A stretch of DNA of 64,000 nucleotides from Arctopsyche grandis (Eukaryota; Arthropoda; Insecta; Trichoptera; Hydropsychidae), in contig NC_135359.1 of assembly GCF_051622035.1 (NCBI RefSeq), positions 31,587,501 through 31,651,500 of the forward strand, in the 5' to 3' direction. Under the pieces are notes generated by a model. That model had not been told where the DNA came from, made no database searches, and saw only the letters and a program-made list of their open reading frames with translations. Shown one piece after another: positions 11,612 to 23,140 of this stretch (the first letter of the stretch is position 1; each line of letters starts with the position of its first letter). The translations under genes were made by a program, and so were the position numbers.

Positions 11612-11706
11612 GTGTGACCAGTTTTCTCGTGACCAGTTTCAGCGTGTGATCAGTTTTCTCGTGACCAGTTTCAGCGTGTGACTAGTTTTCTCGTGACCAG
11701 TATTAG
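11612..11706. repeat. 32-bp tandem repeats of the palindromic element, left of BEL insertion
   Basis: Three units of 32 bp (from 11612, 11644 and 11676) built on GTTTTCTCGTGACCAGT. The third is interrupted after ATTAG by the BEL element and resumes at 15933 with ATTAG, which is the target-site duplication. Confidence 0.85.
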
Positions 11707-12371
11707 TGTTCCGACCAAGTCTTCATGGTCAGCTTTCGTGGCGTTACGACCAAAGGAGCCGTTTTGGAGGGAGATCGGCGCCGAGCGCGCGTCCCCGCCC
11801 CCTATTCGTTTTCCGCGTCGGTCGAGTGAACATCTCTGTTCGCTACCGAGTTGGTTCCCACCACCGAGTCCCGATCAGCTCAGCCTTGATCGGCAGACGA
11901 TACTGGAAGTACAGCTTCAGTATACGTCCGGTGAGAAGTGAGGAATTCCTGGTCTCTCTTCGTCGAAGTCAGATCACGTAGCCACGTGGTTGAGTGAGGT
12001 TACCATAACCTCTTGAACACGTGCGCGCTAATTTCAAGTCGGACTCCCCCCCCCCCCCTTTTTCTGTCCCCCCTGCTTGATCTCTGTATATACATATATA
12101 TATAAAATACAGTCACCATACAAACAGAATTATAACCTGTTTTCATTACTATTCACTTTCCCGCCTTTGTCCCGTATCACCCTCACTTACGCACACTGTA
12201 CGAGAGAGAGAGAGATATACATCGAGCCGAGCCGACAGCAGCAGAGACCAGACCGCAGACGACGACCTGTGGATCCCTTGGAGGAAACCAGCCCCGCCCA
12301 CGCTTACCACGAGCTTCTACGAAATCGACTTCCGGGGTGCTCTCGAGTTGAACATCCCTGGAGTCTGTACA
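11707..12371 (+). repeat. BEL 5' LTR
   Basis: Starts TGTTCCGACC and ends GTCTGTACA. It includes a C13 run near 12046 and a short TATATA stretch before the presumed R region. Confidence 0.92.
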
Positions 12372-12530
12372 TTTGGTCCTTCGAAAGAGCCGGATTTCTT
12401 CCAGAGCTGGTCTGTCAACGTCGTCTAATCTAGGTTGGTCGTAATTAGCATTTTTCTGTTGTTGTTGTGATTTTTGGTCGCCATTTTGTTTCTTTTCCCG
12501 TGTCCATTGTTTATTTTTGTCGTGTCCAAA

Positions 12531-14391
12531 ATGGAAGCACTTCGGAATACGCGGAAAAGCATTCGCGCTCGGTTAACGAGAAATGCGAACCATTTGGAGG
12601 GGGATCTGAGTATTTCCATGCTCCAAATCAGACTCGAGATAATTAAACCTCTGTTGTCTGATTTCGAATCGGTCCAAGCTCAGATTGACGAGCTGGACGA
12701 AGCGGAGGCTCGGGCCTCCGAGTCCGTCATTGACGAGTTCGAGACGGAATACTTAATCGCCCTCGAACGATGTATGGAAATGCTCAGATTGCGGGAGCTG
12801 CAACTGAGCGCGTCGCCGGTAGGTGGCGCTGCCGTCACGATTTCCGCTGTATCGCAATCAAATTCGGCAATAAAATTGCCCCGTTTGGAGTTGCCCACCT
12901 TCGAAGGCAACGTCCAAAATTGGCCCCTTTTCTCACAACGCTTCTTGGTCGCTATGGCCGGCGAAACTTCTCAACTCGCCCGTTTCCAATACTTGTTGGC
13001 AGTCCTAAAAGGAGAACCCAATCGCGTAGTCAGTGGCTTAGAGTTATCTGATGATTCCTTCTCCCGCGCTTGGTCCATTCTGGAGCAGCGCTACAACAAT
13101 AAAAAAATTGTTGTTCAGTCCCACATTCGCGCAATATTGGACGCGGAACAAATTGCGTCCAATAGTTACGCAAGTTTGCATCGCTGCATAGACGATTTTA
13201 ACATGCACGTCCGTGCACTGGCCAACTTGGGCGTTCCGGTCGACACTTGGGACGACATTTTGGTCATGTGCATCACTAGGAAGCTCGATCGATACACGGT
13301 TCGACAATGGGAGCTTCAAGCGCCAAAACATGAGGAGTGCACATTCCACAAACTCATCGAATTTCTGACGCTTCAGTGCCAATCGATGGCAAATGCCGAC
13401 TTCGTCTTAAAAGGCGAGTCGAATCCTCGACCAAGAACCATTACGAATCCGAAGACAGCAGTTCTGCATGTGAAGAGGGAACGCCCCTCCTGCATCAGTT
13501 GCAGCGGAAGTCATTCTCTGCTAGCCTGTCCATCATTCCGCCAAATGAGCGGTGATGAGCGTAGGTCGAACGCCATAAAACGTCGACTATGTCTCAACTG
13601 CTTGAGGCCAGGGCACATAGTTCACGCGTGCCAAACAAAGCAGAGATGCTTCAAATGCGGTCATGCCCATCACACCATGTTACATGACTCAACTCCATAC
13701 CAAACTTCGCCTTCAAATAAGGCCAAACATTATCGGAGCCCAAAGAAATCAGAGAACGCCAAACCCGTAAAATCATCGTTGGTTTTACACTCGGTGAGAC
13801 GCGTATCGCCTTCTCACGCCCGAACTGTCCTGTTATCCACCGTGGAAGTACAAGTTCGCGGCGGAGATGGGCGTTCGCACAAGGTTCGAGCATTGTTAGA
13901 TAACGGCTCCGAACTCAACCTCATCTCTGAAGACTTAAGAAGGCGACTCGCCTTAAAGTCGAAAAGGATGGACGTCAACCTGGTAGGAATAGGTTCAAAT
14001 AGGACGTCCATTACTAGTGGCGCGGTAATTCGAATTCTACCGCGCATCCCTAATCAGGGCTCCAGTGTTGATCTCGATTGCGCAATCATGCCCGGGATCG
14101 CGAATCAACTTCCATCGCGCAACGTGTCCGAGATTCGGAGCCATTTGCCGCTTCATCTCCCCCTTGCCGATCCGTCATTCGATATTCCCGGTACAGTGGA
14201 TATGGTGATAGGCAGCGACGCCTATCATGCGATGTTACGCAATGGCAAACGTACCATTTTAGTTCCCTCCAAGTCACGCGGTGACAGAGGAGGACGCATC
14301 GCGATGATGAATACAGCTTTCGGCTGGATATTGGGCGGCTCTCTAGAAGCGCCCACAGTTTCAAGCGATTCTCGGAATTGCCATCACACAA
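12531..14391 (+). pseudogene. BEL Gag-protease frame, truncated before reverse transcriptase
   Basis: The frame is open upstream to 12474, but the ATG at 12531 (MEALRN, after CCAAA) is the better start. The N-terminal half has the coiled-coil-rich DUF1759-type Gag of Pao elements, including LPRLELPTFEGNVQNW. Zinc knuckles follow at about 13580-13680 (CLNCLRPGHIVHAC, CFKCGHAHHTMLH). An aspartic protease of DUF1758 type follows at about 13880, with active-site segment LLDNGSELNLIS, and FGWILGG lies at about 14320. Beyond about 14390 the same frame runs on to 14822 in unrelated sequence, because a deletion has removed the rest of pol and changed frame. Retroelement Gag packages RNA and the protease matures the polyprotein. 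Confidence 0.85.
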
Positions 14392-14529
14392 CGGGTCGTG
14401 ATCCGTTATCTTGTTTTGGCGCGAGACGTCCAGTCAAGACAGTTACGCGTCCCCTGGACGAATCGCGTATTTCCGCGGAACGAAGATTCCGCTTGCCGAA
14501 GCGCAATGTACCCGCGCCCTTTAACCCTC

Positions 14530-14750
14530 ACATCTTTCGACATTCCCAACCCAGCTCCCATAACTCCTGGCCAGTTCCTAGTTGGCGCACCACTAGTTGC
14601 GCAACAGCAGGAGGATCTGGTCGATCAGCCCGGAGCGAGGGTGCTACCACACCAGCACATGCAGCAGCGGCCCCTGGCAGACAGGGGCACAGGAGTAGGT
14701 CCTACTACTCCTCCATCAGCAACACCAAGCGAGCAGTCCGGCGAGTAGCT
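14530..14750 (+). pseudogene. Remnant of BEL integrase C-terminus
   Basis: In a different frame from Gag, ITPGQFLVGAPLV (about 14560-14598) matches the L-T-P-G-H-F-L-I/V-G signature near the end of Pao integrases. The preceding ~150 bp is the deletion junction region. Only this tail of the integrase remains. Confidence 0.7.
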
Positions 14751-15267
14751 CGACTGCCAGTCGAGCAGCACTCAGTGAATTTGTGCAACGGTGTGGCGAA
14801 CGTTCATAACGTCCCACATTAAAGTTGGCGCGTTGTTTGTATCTGTATTGTGGATTCAGTTTATGTGTTTTAACTTAAGTTTTTGAGTTGCTTTTCTTTT
14901 ATGCTTCTCTTGTTGGTTTGATTGGTGCTTTGTAATAGAGCTATCAGGATAGATTGGGACATATAACGATTGAACAATATTGTTACCTAGCATTGGTGTT
15001 GGTTATTTGTTGGTGTTTTGGTTGTTTGTTTGTCTATTTTTTGTTTGTTTCTTGCCGGCTTAGTCAGCTGCTTATGTAGGATGGGAAACTGACGGTGGAC
15101 TAATGTTATTTTGTTTGCTGACTGGGTTATTTGTTGTGTTGTTTTTTGTTTTTTTTGTTATTTTTTTGCTTATTTGCTTGGTTTTTGTGTATTTCATTAG
15201 TCACTTGTGCACCATTAATTCTTGTTTGTTTTGGAATTCGATCCTCTGACTTCCAACGGGGGGAGTA

Positions 15268-15932
15268 TGTTCCGACCAAGTCTTCATGGTCAGCTTTCGT
15301 GGCGTTACGACCAAAGGAGCCGTTTTGGAGGGAGATCGGCGCCGAGCGCGCGTCCCCGCCCCCTATTCGTTTTCCGCGTCGGTCGAGTGAACATCTCTGT
15401 TCGCTACCGAGTTGGTTCCCACCACCGAGTCCCGATCAGCTCAGCCTTGATCGGCAGACGATACTGGAAGTACAGCTTCAGTATACGTCCGGTGAGAAGT
15501 GAGGAATTCCTGGTCTCTCTTCGTCGAAGTCAGATCACGTAGCCACGTGGTTGAGTGAGGTTACCATAACCTCTTGAACACGTGCGCGCTAATTTCAAGT
15601 CGGACTCCCCCCCCCCCCCTTTTTCTGTCCCCCCTGCTTGATCTCTGTATATACATATATATATAAAATACAGTCACCATACAAACAGAATTATAACCTG
15701 TTTTCATTACTATTCACTTTCACGCCTTTGTCCCGTATCACCCTCACTTACGCACACTGTACGAGAGAGAGAGAGATATACATCGAGCCGAGCCGACAGC
15801 AGCAGAGACCAGACCGCAGACGACGACCTGTGGATCCCTTGGAGGAAACCAGCCCCGCCCACGCTTACCACGAGCTTCTACGAAATCGACTTCCGGGGTG
15901 CTCTCGAGTTGAACATCCCTGGAGTCTGTACA
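15268..15932 (+). repeat. BEL 3' LTR
   Basis: Same length and nearly the same sequence as the 5' LTR; a purine run lies just before it. Confidence 0.92.
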
Positions 15933-16053
15933 ATTAGCGTGTGACTAGTTTTCTCGTGACCAGTTTTAGCGTGACGGATGATCAAGAGTGACCGATCTAG
16001 AGCGGCCAGTTGTCCTGTGACAGGTTCACATTTGACTAATAGTCCCTTTACCA
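15933..16053. repeat. Right arm of palindromic element, continued after BEL
   Basis: Resumes the interrupted 32-bp unit and then follows the right arm of the element at 7596-7708 (GACCGATCTAGAGCG, TTGTCCTGTGAC). It ends about 150 bp upstream of zinc-finger copy 2. Confidence 0.8.
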
Positions 16054-16094
16054 TTACTAAGAGGTATGGGCCCCCTTGGTATGTATGTGATGAT

Positions 16095-16146
16095 CTAAAT
16101 TTGTACTGGTCATACCCAACTCTAGGTATGACCAGTACAAATTTAG
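16095..16146. repeat. 22-bp inverted repeat upstream of zinc-finger copy 2
   Basis: Arms 16095-16116 and 16125-16146 are exact inverted copies containing TTGTACTGGTCATACC. The same hairpin with one mismatch occurs at 39700-39755 before copy 5; copies 3 and 4 keep only the right arm. Confidence 0.75.
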
Positions 16147-16199
16147 ACCAAAAAAAAGAGCACGGCATCTGGCTGCTGTCAGAGTAAAATACAGGCACG

Positions 16200-17534
16200 A
16201 TGGAGTGCAGGCTTTGTCTTGGATGGAGTACTTCGGCCGAGTCTTCCGTCTCCATCTTCCAGAGACCAGGTCCTCATCCAGAGCGTCTGGAGGAACGCAT
16301 TCGGACCGGCTGTCAGATTTATGTAGGTTACAATACTGTTGTGGACCCAATTGGTTCTCCCGACTCTTCTCACCGCTCAATCCTATTGTGTTTTTCATTT
16401 CATCTGCAGGTTAAAAGAGGCGATGGGTTGCCAGACACGGTGTGTCTTTCGTGTAACACCAATCTCGAATCGTTGATCAGCTTTCGAAAGGCTTGTTTTC
16501 GAAGCCACGAAACGTCTCAACTGAGGTTAGCTGATTGCTTGAACATCAAGACTGAAGAAGTTTTCTTGGAAGATCTAATATGGGACGACGAGCCTTCACA
16601 ATCGACAATTCACCGAAAGGATAGTAACATCTGCTTGAAACCATTTCCCAGTGAATCTGAATTTATTTTACACAAAAGATCTCATGTTGGAGAAAAACGG
16701 TTTCAATGTAATATTTGTTTAAAATCATATGGTCGTAAAGATGAACTTGTGTCACATTTAATATATCACACGGGGAAAAAGCCATACAAATGTGACATTT
16801 GTTTAAAATCATATGTTCGTAAAGATCATCTTGTGATACACTTAAGATCTCATACGGGGGAAAAGCCATACCATTGTGAAATTTGTCTAAAATCATATAC
16901 TAAAAAATTTACCCTCGAAAGACATAAAAAAAGACATGCTGGGATAAAACCACACAAATGTGACATTTGTTTAAAATTATTTTTTGATAAAAATAATTTT
17001 TTGATACATATAAGAACTCAAACCGGGGAAAAACCTTACAAGTGTGAAATTTGTCTAAAATCATTTGCTCAAAAATGTGGCCTCGAGAGACATCAAAAAT
17101 TGCATTCTGGGATAAAACCACATAAATGTGACATTTGTTTAAAATCATATGTTCGTAAAACTGAACTTGTGTCACATTTGATATCTCACACAGGTGAAAA
17201 GCCATACAAATGTGACATTTGTCTAAAATCATTTCCTCAAAAATGTAGCCTCGACAGACATAAAAAAATTCATGCTGGGATAAAACCACACAAATGTAAA
17301 ATTTGTCTAAAATCATTTACTCGAAAATGTAGCCTCAAGAGACATAAAAAATTGCATGCTGGGATAAAACCACACAAATGTAAAATTTGTCTAAACTCAT
17401 TTTCTGAAAAATCTAACCTCGTGTCACATGAAAAATTGCATTCTGGGATAAATCCACATAAATGTGAGATTTGTTTAAAATCATATGTTCGTAAAGATCA
17501 ACTTGTGTCACATTTAAGAACTCACACCGGGTAA
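16200..17534 (+). pseudogene. ZAD-C2H2 zinc-finger gene, copy 2 (10 fingers, truncated)
   Basis: Exon 1 is 16200-16322, the intron 16323-16409 (87 nt), then exon 2. The ZAD start is MECRLC with a small insertion relative to the other copies. Ten fingers follow; finger 4 has Gln for the last His. The frame stops inside a linker (CACACCGGG-TAA) where the sister copies read TGEKP, and a further indel follows, so the gene has lost its C-terminal fingers. A shortened protein of 415 aa after splicing remains possible. Confidence 0.75.
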
Positions 17535-17930
17535 AAGCCTAAGTGTGAAATTTGTCTAAAATCATTTATTCACAAATCTAGCCTTGAGACACATAAAAAA
17601 TCGCATGCTGGTATAAAAGCACGCAAATGTAACATTTTGAGATCTCACATGGGGGTGTGAGATCTCAAATTTCACAAGTGTGAAATTTGTCTAAAATCAT
17701 ATCCTCAAAAATCTTACCTCAAGAAACATAAAAAATTGCATGCTGGGACAAAACTACACAAATGTGACATTTGTTGAAAATCATTTATTTATAAAAAAAG
17801 GCTTGTGAGACATTTGATATCTCACATGGGGGGAAAAGCCTTACAAGTGTGAATTTCATTTAAAATCATTTACTCGAAAATCTATCCTCTGGTCACATAA
17901 TAAATTGCATACTGGGATAAATATAAAAAT
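17535..17930 (+). pseudogene. Decayed zinc-finger tail of copy 2
   Basis: Finger codons in broken frames continue downstream (TGTGAAATTTGTCTAAAATC units about 84 bp apart), with in-frame stops and a small inverted duplication of GAGATCTCAC near 17640-17665. The end is shared with copies 3 and 5. Confidence 0.8.
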
Positions 17931-18413
17931 AATGTTATTATATAAATACTGTTAATATTCTTACATTTCAAAACAATACTTTTAAACATGAGGTAAGCTA
18001 TTCTCACCAGGTTTCAGGAATTCAGAAATACCAAAGCGACGCTTTAGCCGAATAGCAAAACGACAAATAGCGTGTTAGAATAGAACTTTTATTTATTGAA
18101 ATGTATAAATAAATTTATATATACATATGTATATATAAATTTAGAGGCGAGTGGCGAGTGGCGCCGAGAAACTCCCCGGCTCGCCATCAAGTCCACAATA
18201 AACGAGGATATAACTAAAGCCCTGTTCCAGCACGTGCTCCAGAGCGAGCTGATCGAGACGACGACACATACACAGCCACTGGTCACCCATACATACACAT
18301 ACACATAAACAGCCCCTGCAGCCATCGTTCACATATTCTCCATACTAAAACGTAATAAAAAAAAATACTAGTAACAACACTCGAATGTTAACTCGAAATT
18401 ATATACATACATT
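17931..18413. other. Zinc-finger 3' flank, then sequence of unknown origin
   Basis: 17931-18095 matches the flank after copy 5 (40900-41115). 18140-18310 is GC-richer and open in several frames but has no recognisable domain. Confidence 0.4.
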
Positions 18414-18576
18414 TATGGGGGATGAACGAATGAGACGACTGGCATGTGGAATGCACGTGTTTTATTTATGACAGCTGAAGGCAGAGTGAGTAGCGGCTCT
18501 CCGAACCCAGCCGAGTTGGTCCCCACTCGCAGGAAGGCAACCAAACTCGACCATGTCGTATAAGCGAGCCGCCACA
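18414..18576 (-). mobile_element. Solo LTR of the ACCGGAAGT element, TSD CATT
   Basis: A minus-strand copy of the 161-bp LTR (TGTGGCGG ... CCCATA). CATT flanks it at 18410-18413 and 18577-18580. Confidence 0.9.
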
Positions 18577-18935
18577 CATTTATTCAAAATCTGCACTCTC
18601 TAAGATGAATCCGCACTCCCTAAGACGGTCCAGGTTGAAAATGTGTAGCGGAAAATCAAGTAGATACGTAAGTCATGTCGTGAAGTCTCAAACGACAGTT
18701 GAGCTAAGACTGAATGTACTTTTCATGTGATATCCCGTAAAAAAGGAACTTGTGGTTTTTCCCTTATTTAGTTCCCTTAAAAGGTAGCGTAAAAGTCCAC
18801 AATTGCTAAAAGGTATTACATGATGTATTCCAGGAATCGACTAACCATTATCGTGTAAGCAGGTAAATCGAAAAAAAAATTGGCATTTTTACATAATAGC
18901 ATCATATTTGGATCACCCATTAGACATTTTAGTAT

Positions 18936-19430
18936 TTTATTTATTTTTTATTCTATTCTAAACAGACCATTATGGCATAACAGGAATTCCTAAAGCGCCA
19001 CAATGGTCAAAAAATATAACACAAAAAAAAACAAAATAACAATCAAACATAAATTAATACATAACGAAAATAATATACTCATCAATTATACACAAAAAAA
19101 ACATTTGAACATAAACATAAAAAATAGCATTTAATAATAACAGATTAAGTAAAAATATCAAATAAAAAATATAGCATAAGGAATGCCTTGCACCTACAGC
19201 CAGTTCCAATAAATATGTAAGAAACAGCTACAAATACAAAACATCGCTGTAAGGCCAAATGGAAGAGAGTAAATCAAAATTTCACTCACAAATCACTATC
19301 AATCATGAAAATAATGATGAGCGCAGACTACCAGATAAATGGGTTAGAGTAATTTACGCTCACTAAGGTGGAAATTATCACATTCAGTCTCGGCAGCAAC
19401 GATTTCATTATATTTCAGTATATTCTCTTA
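18936..19430 (-). mobile_element. LINE 3' end, minus strand
   Basis: Similar to the copy at 38524-39304: a stretch with AATGATGAGCGCAG, GGTGGAAATTATCACATTCAG, then an A-rich region and a terminal stem-forming segment (CCATTATGGCATAACAGG ... CGCCACAATGG) with an ATTTATT-type tail. The coding remnant is frameshifted. Confidence 0.65.
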
Positions 19431-20270
19431 CATTTACTAAGAGTAATATTTACTAAGCTTTTTGTATAAAATCAAAATTTTGTATTATTCACCAAAACAT
19501 CTATATTTTTTGAATAAGTAAAAAAATAAACAGTAAATAACATTATATAAAATTTAAAATAGAGAGTGTATAGAGAGTCTGTAGAATAATTTAAAGTCTA
19601 AAAAGTCTAATTTAAAATAGAGAGTGTATAGTGTATAGAAAGCCTTTAAGCGAAAAAATTGAATGCTTCTCGCGTTACTACAGCAAGTGCGTATTTTTTT
19701 TTTTTAACCTTTCTGTTGGAAAGGGACAAAGCGCGCTCGGTGAGTCGCGTGCGGCTACGGAAATTTAGTGAACACGACAGGCGTGTCGTTAGCACCCAAC
19801 GGGTTAAGACGTAGGCGAATAGAATCATATTTTGACAATATTACTGATTCTGAATGTCATCAACTTGATAGAGCATTTGCTAAAGCAATATATGCATCAA
19901 ACTGTTCTTTATCTATTGTTGAAATATAAATACATACACTTTTCAATGTTAAAGAGGATTTTGTACTATATTAAATGAATTGTATACATAAATTTTGTAT
20001 AAATGTTATATTTGACATCCCAATAATTTTATAAGAAATCTTATGTACAAATTAATGTGACCTTTCTTTAATTATTAACCATGTACTAAAATATGTTGTA
20101 TTCTTTCTTCTCATTCTCAATAAAAAAAATCCAGTTTTATCATTGATGTATAATCACGTCAGGGCGCATCTAGTGTATACATCAATGAGTTTTATGTAAA
20201 AAAAAACTCCGATTTTCCGGCTTTTTACACATTCGTTCAAAATTACCATTTTTGCCCATCTCTAGGAATG
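19431..20270. other. AT-rich spacer with a small TTAA-bounded element
   Basis: About 19706-19808 begins TTAACCTTTC and ends CAACGGGTTAA; its right end resembles the piggyBac-like element at 59221-59793 (GTGCTAACGAC vs GTGCTGACGAC). Otherwise nothing recognised. 20205-20270 is shared with the 5' flank of copy 4. Confidence 0.4.
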
Positions 20271-20338
20271 ACCAGTACAAATTTAGACCAAAAAAAAGAG
20301 CACGGCATCTGTTGGTGTCAGAGTTAAATACGGGGACG

Positions 20339-22122
20339 ATGGAGTGCAGGCTTTGTCTCGGATCAGCTCCGGCCGAGTCTTCCGTCTCCATCTTCCAAAG
20401 ACCAGGTCCTCATCCAGAGCGTCTGGAGCAACGCATTCGGACCGGCTGTCAGATTTATGTAGGTTACTGGTTACAGGTTACAATACTGTTGTGGACCCAA
20501 TTGGTTCTCCCGACTCTTCTCACCGCTCAATCCTATTGTTTTTTTCATTTGATCTGCAGGTTAAAAGAGGCGATGGGTTGCCAGACACGGTGTGTCTTTC
20601 GTGTAACACCAATCTCGAATTGTTGATCAGCTTTCGAAAGGCTTGTTTTCGAAGCCACGAAACGTCTCAACTGAGGTTAGAAGATTGCTTGAACATCAAG
20701 ACTGAAGAAGTTTTCTTGGAAGATCTAATATGGGACGATGAGCCTTCACAATCGACAATTCACCGAAAGGATAGTGACATTTGCTTGAAGCCATTTCCCA
20801 GTGAATCTGAACTTATTTTACACAAAATATCTCATCCTGAAGAAAAGCGGTTTCAGTGTGATATTTGTTTAAAATCATTTAGTTATAAAAATATACTTGT
20901 GGGACATTTAAGAACTCACACGGGGGAAAAGCCATACAAATGTGACATTTGTTTAAAATCATTTATTAATAAAGATATACTTGTGAGACATACGAGATCT
21001 CATACGGGGGAAAAGCCATACAAGTGTGAAATTTGTCTAAAATCATTTACTGAAAAATCTAACCTCGAAAGACATAAAAAATGGCATGCTGGAATAAAAC
21101 CACACAAATGTGACATTTGTTCAAAATCGTTTATTCGAAAAAATTCACTTTTTAATCATTTGAAAACTCACACGGGGGAAAAGCCATACAAATGTGACAT
21201 TTGTTTAAAATCACATGTTCGTAAAGATCAACTTATGATACACTTAAGATCTCACACGGAGGAAAAGCCATACCATTGTGAAATTTGTCTAAAATCATAT
21301 ACTCAAAAATCTAGCCTAGAGATACATAAAAAATCACATGCTGGGATAAAACCACACAAATGTGACATTTGTTTAAAATCATTTAGTTATAAAAATGTGC
21401 TAAAATCACATTTGAGAACTCACACGGGGGAAAAGCCATACCAGTGTGAAATTTGTCTAAAATCATTTTCTCACAAATGTAGAGTCGAGGCACATAAAAA
21501 ATTGCATGCTGGGATAAAACCACACAAATGTGAGATTTGTTTAAAATCATATGTTCGTAAAAATGAACTTGTGTCACATTTGAGAACTCACACGGGGGAA
21601 AAGCCATACCATTGTGAAATTTGTCTAAAATCATTTACTCAAAAATCTAACCTCGAGACACATAAAAAATCACATGCTGGGATAAAACCACACAAATGTG
21701 ACATTTGTTTAAAATCATTTAGTTATAAAAATGTGCTAAAATCACATTTGAGAACTCACACGGGGGAAAAGCCATACCAGTGTGAAATTTGTCTAAAATC
21801 ATTTTCTCACAAATGTAGAGTCGAGGCACATAAAAAATTGCATGCTGGGATAAAACCACACAAATGTGAGATTTGTTTAAAATCATATGTTCGTAAAAAT
21901 GAACTTGTGTCACATTTGAGAACTCACACGGGGGAAAAGCCATACCATTGTGAAATTTGTCTAAAATCATTTACTCAAAAATCTAACCTCGAGAAACATA
22001 AAAAATTGCATGTTGGGACAAAACTACACAAATGTGACATTTGTTTAAAATCATTTATTTATAAAAAAAGGCTTGTGAGACATTTGATATCTCACATGGG
22101 GGGAAAAGCCTTACAAGTGTGA
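20339..22122 (+). CDS. ZAD-C2H2 zinc-finger protein, copy 3 (15 fingers)
   Basis: Exon 1 is 20339-20458, intron 20459-20559 (101 nt), exon 2 20560-22122; spliced product 560 aa. The 14-nt intron insertion puts the MECRLC start out of frame with the fingers unless the intron is removed, which is direct support for splicing. There are fifteen C2H2 fingers; fingers 7-10 and 11-14 are a recent 336-bp tandem duplication. The last finger is followed by HMGGKALQV and a stop caused by a change in a G-run; finger codons continue out of frame for about 60 bp. The array is long but its natural end is probably lost. Presumed DNA-binding regulator, target unknown. Confidence 0.8.
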
Positions 22123-22183
22123 ATTTCGTTTAAAATCATTTACTCGAAAATCTATCCTCTGGTCACATAATAAATTGCATACT

Positions 22184-22186
<3 letters not shown>

Positions 22187-22259
<73 letters not shown>

Positions 22260-22284
22260 CATGTATATATATATATATATATAT
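22187..22284. repeat. (AT)n microsatellite
   Basis: Long alternating AT with a short interruption near 22255-22265, directly after the decayed zinc-finger tail. Confidence 0.95.
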
Positions 22285-23140
22285 TTATATATTTATTTTA
22301 AATTTTGTTGTTGTTTCATATATAATTTCGAAAGAGACTTTGTATGTATGTAAGTTTTGGGTGGAAGTATCGAAAACAAATTAAGTTTGACGACGATATC
22401 GATATCGTTGAATATTATTTTTTTTCGATTCAAATAAAATTAATAAAAAAACAAATTAATGTTTACTATTTATAATATTAGCCATGTTTAAGCGGTTTAT
22501 ATTACAAATACCGAGCAAAGCCGGGTAAAACCACTACTAATCTATATTTTCTACCGTATGTGATAACTTTTTAATGAATTTATTCTTGTAATATCAGTAA
22601 ATAATAATTATTAATAAAAACCAAAAATGCAAACTGATTTGAGATAAATCCACACATTTGTGACCTTCATCTCATACAAGATCTTTACTTACTGGGGCTC
22701 CCTTTCGATTATTGGAATTTTTCGTCACGAATCTGAACGTATAATGCATCAACGACAACATTCTTTGACTCGATTTAAATTCATTTACCCCTTGAATTAG
22801 TATGTTTAGATAAAAAAAAATATTGAGATAGAAAACCAATCCTTATGAACGTGGTGACAAAATACTGGCCAAATAAACTTATAATAAGCAGGGGAAAATA
22901 ATCAAGATTTTAAAACAATATAAAATCACGATCAATAGAAAAAACATCCGACTATTGATTTCAATACTAACTTTCAGCACAGCAATACTAGATTTTTAAT
23001 TAAAAACTGCAAAAGTCAAATAATTTAATTAATCAATACTATTTTATAGAAAAATATAGAAACATATATTTTATACATAGATAAATATAGTAAACCCAAC
23101 AAAAAAAATTTTATCACTTGGAATAAAAAAAATTTGGGTG
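22285..23140. repeat. Segmental duplication, also at 41240-42010 and 47213-47270
   Basis: Closely similar to the flank downstream of copy 5. In that copy the homology is interrupted at 42010 by nested transposons and resumes at 47213, so this stretch serves as the near-empty site. A Helitron-like terminus (CGAGCAAAGCCGGGTAAAA) lies at about 22511-22530. Confidence 0.8.

Larger units (their letters stand above)
11707..15932 (+). mobile_element. BEL/Pao LTR retrotransposon, pol internally deleted, TSD ATTAG
   Basis: Two LTRs of 665 bp (11707-12371 and 15268-15932), TGTTCC ... TGTACA, differ by one substitution that I noticed (C/A near 12163/15722), which points to a recent insertion. ATTAG at 11702-11706 and 15933-15937 is the 5-bp target duplication. 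A primer-binding-site-like TGGTCCTTCGA follows the 5' LTR, and a purine tract (GGGGGGAG) precedes the 3' LTR. It carries Gag and protease, but reverse transcriptase, RNase H and the integrase core are absent, so it is non-autonomous. Confidence 0.92.

Noticed and set aside
12474-14822. A single intact 782-residue polyprotein
   Set aside because: After about residue 640 the frame leaves retroelement homology; the integrase tail lies in a different frame, showing a deletion and frameshift.
20344-20560. A long frame starting MQALSRISSG as the true start of copy 3 (likewise at 39813)
   Set aside because: It reads exon 1 out of frame and joins the finger frame only through the unspliced 101-nt intron. 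The MECRLC start with splicing restores the ZAD seen in the other copies.
21383-21970. Minus-strand frames across the zinc-finger arrays (MILDKFHNGMAFPP type)
   Set aside because: They are complements of the repeated finger codons and repeat with them; no independent domain.
22175-22384. Open frames through (AT)n tracts (also 5266-5718, 46832-47035, 61927-62307)
   Set aside because: Alternating Ile-Tyr translations of microsatellites have no coding support.
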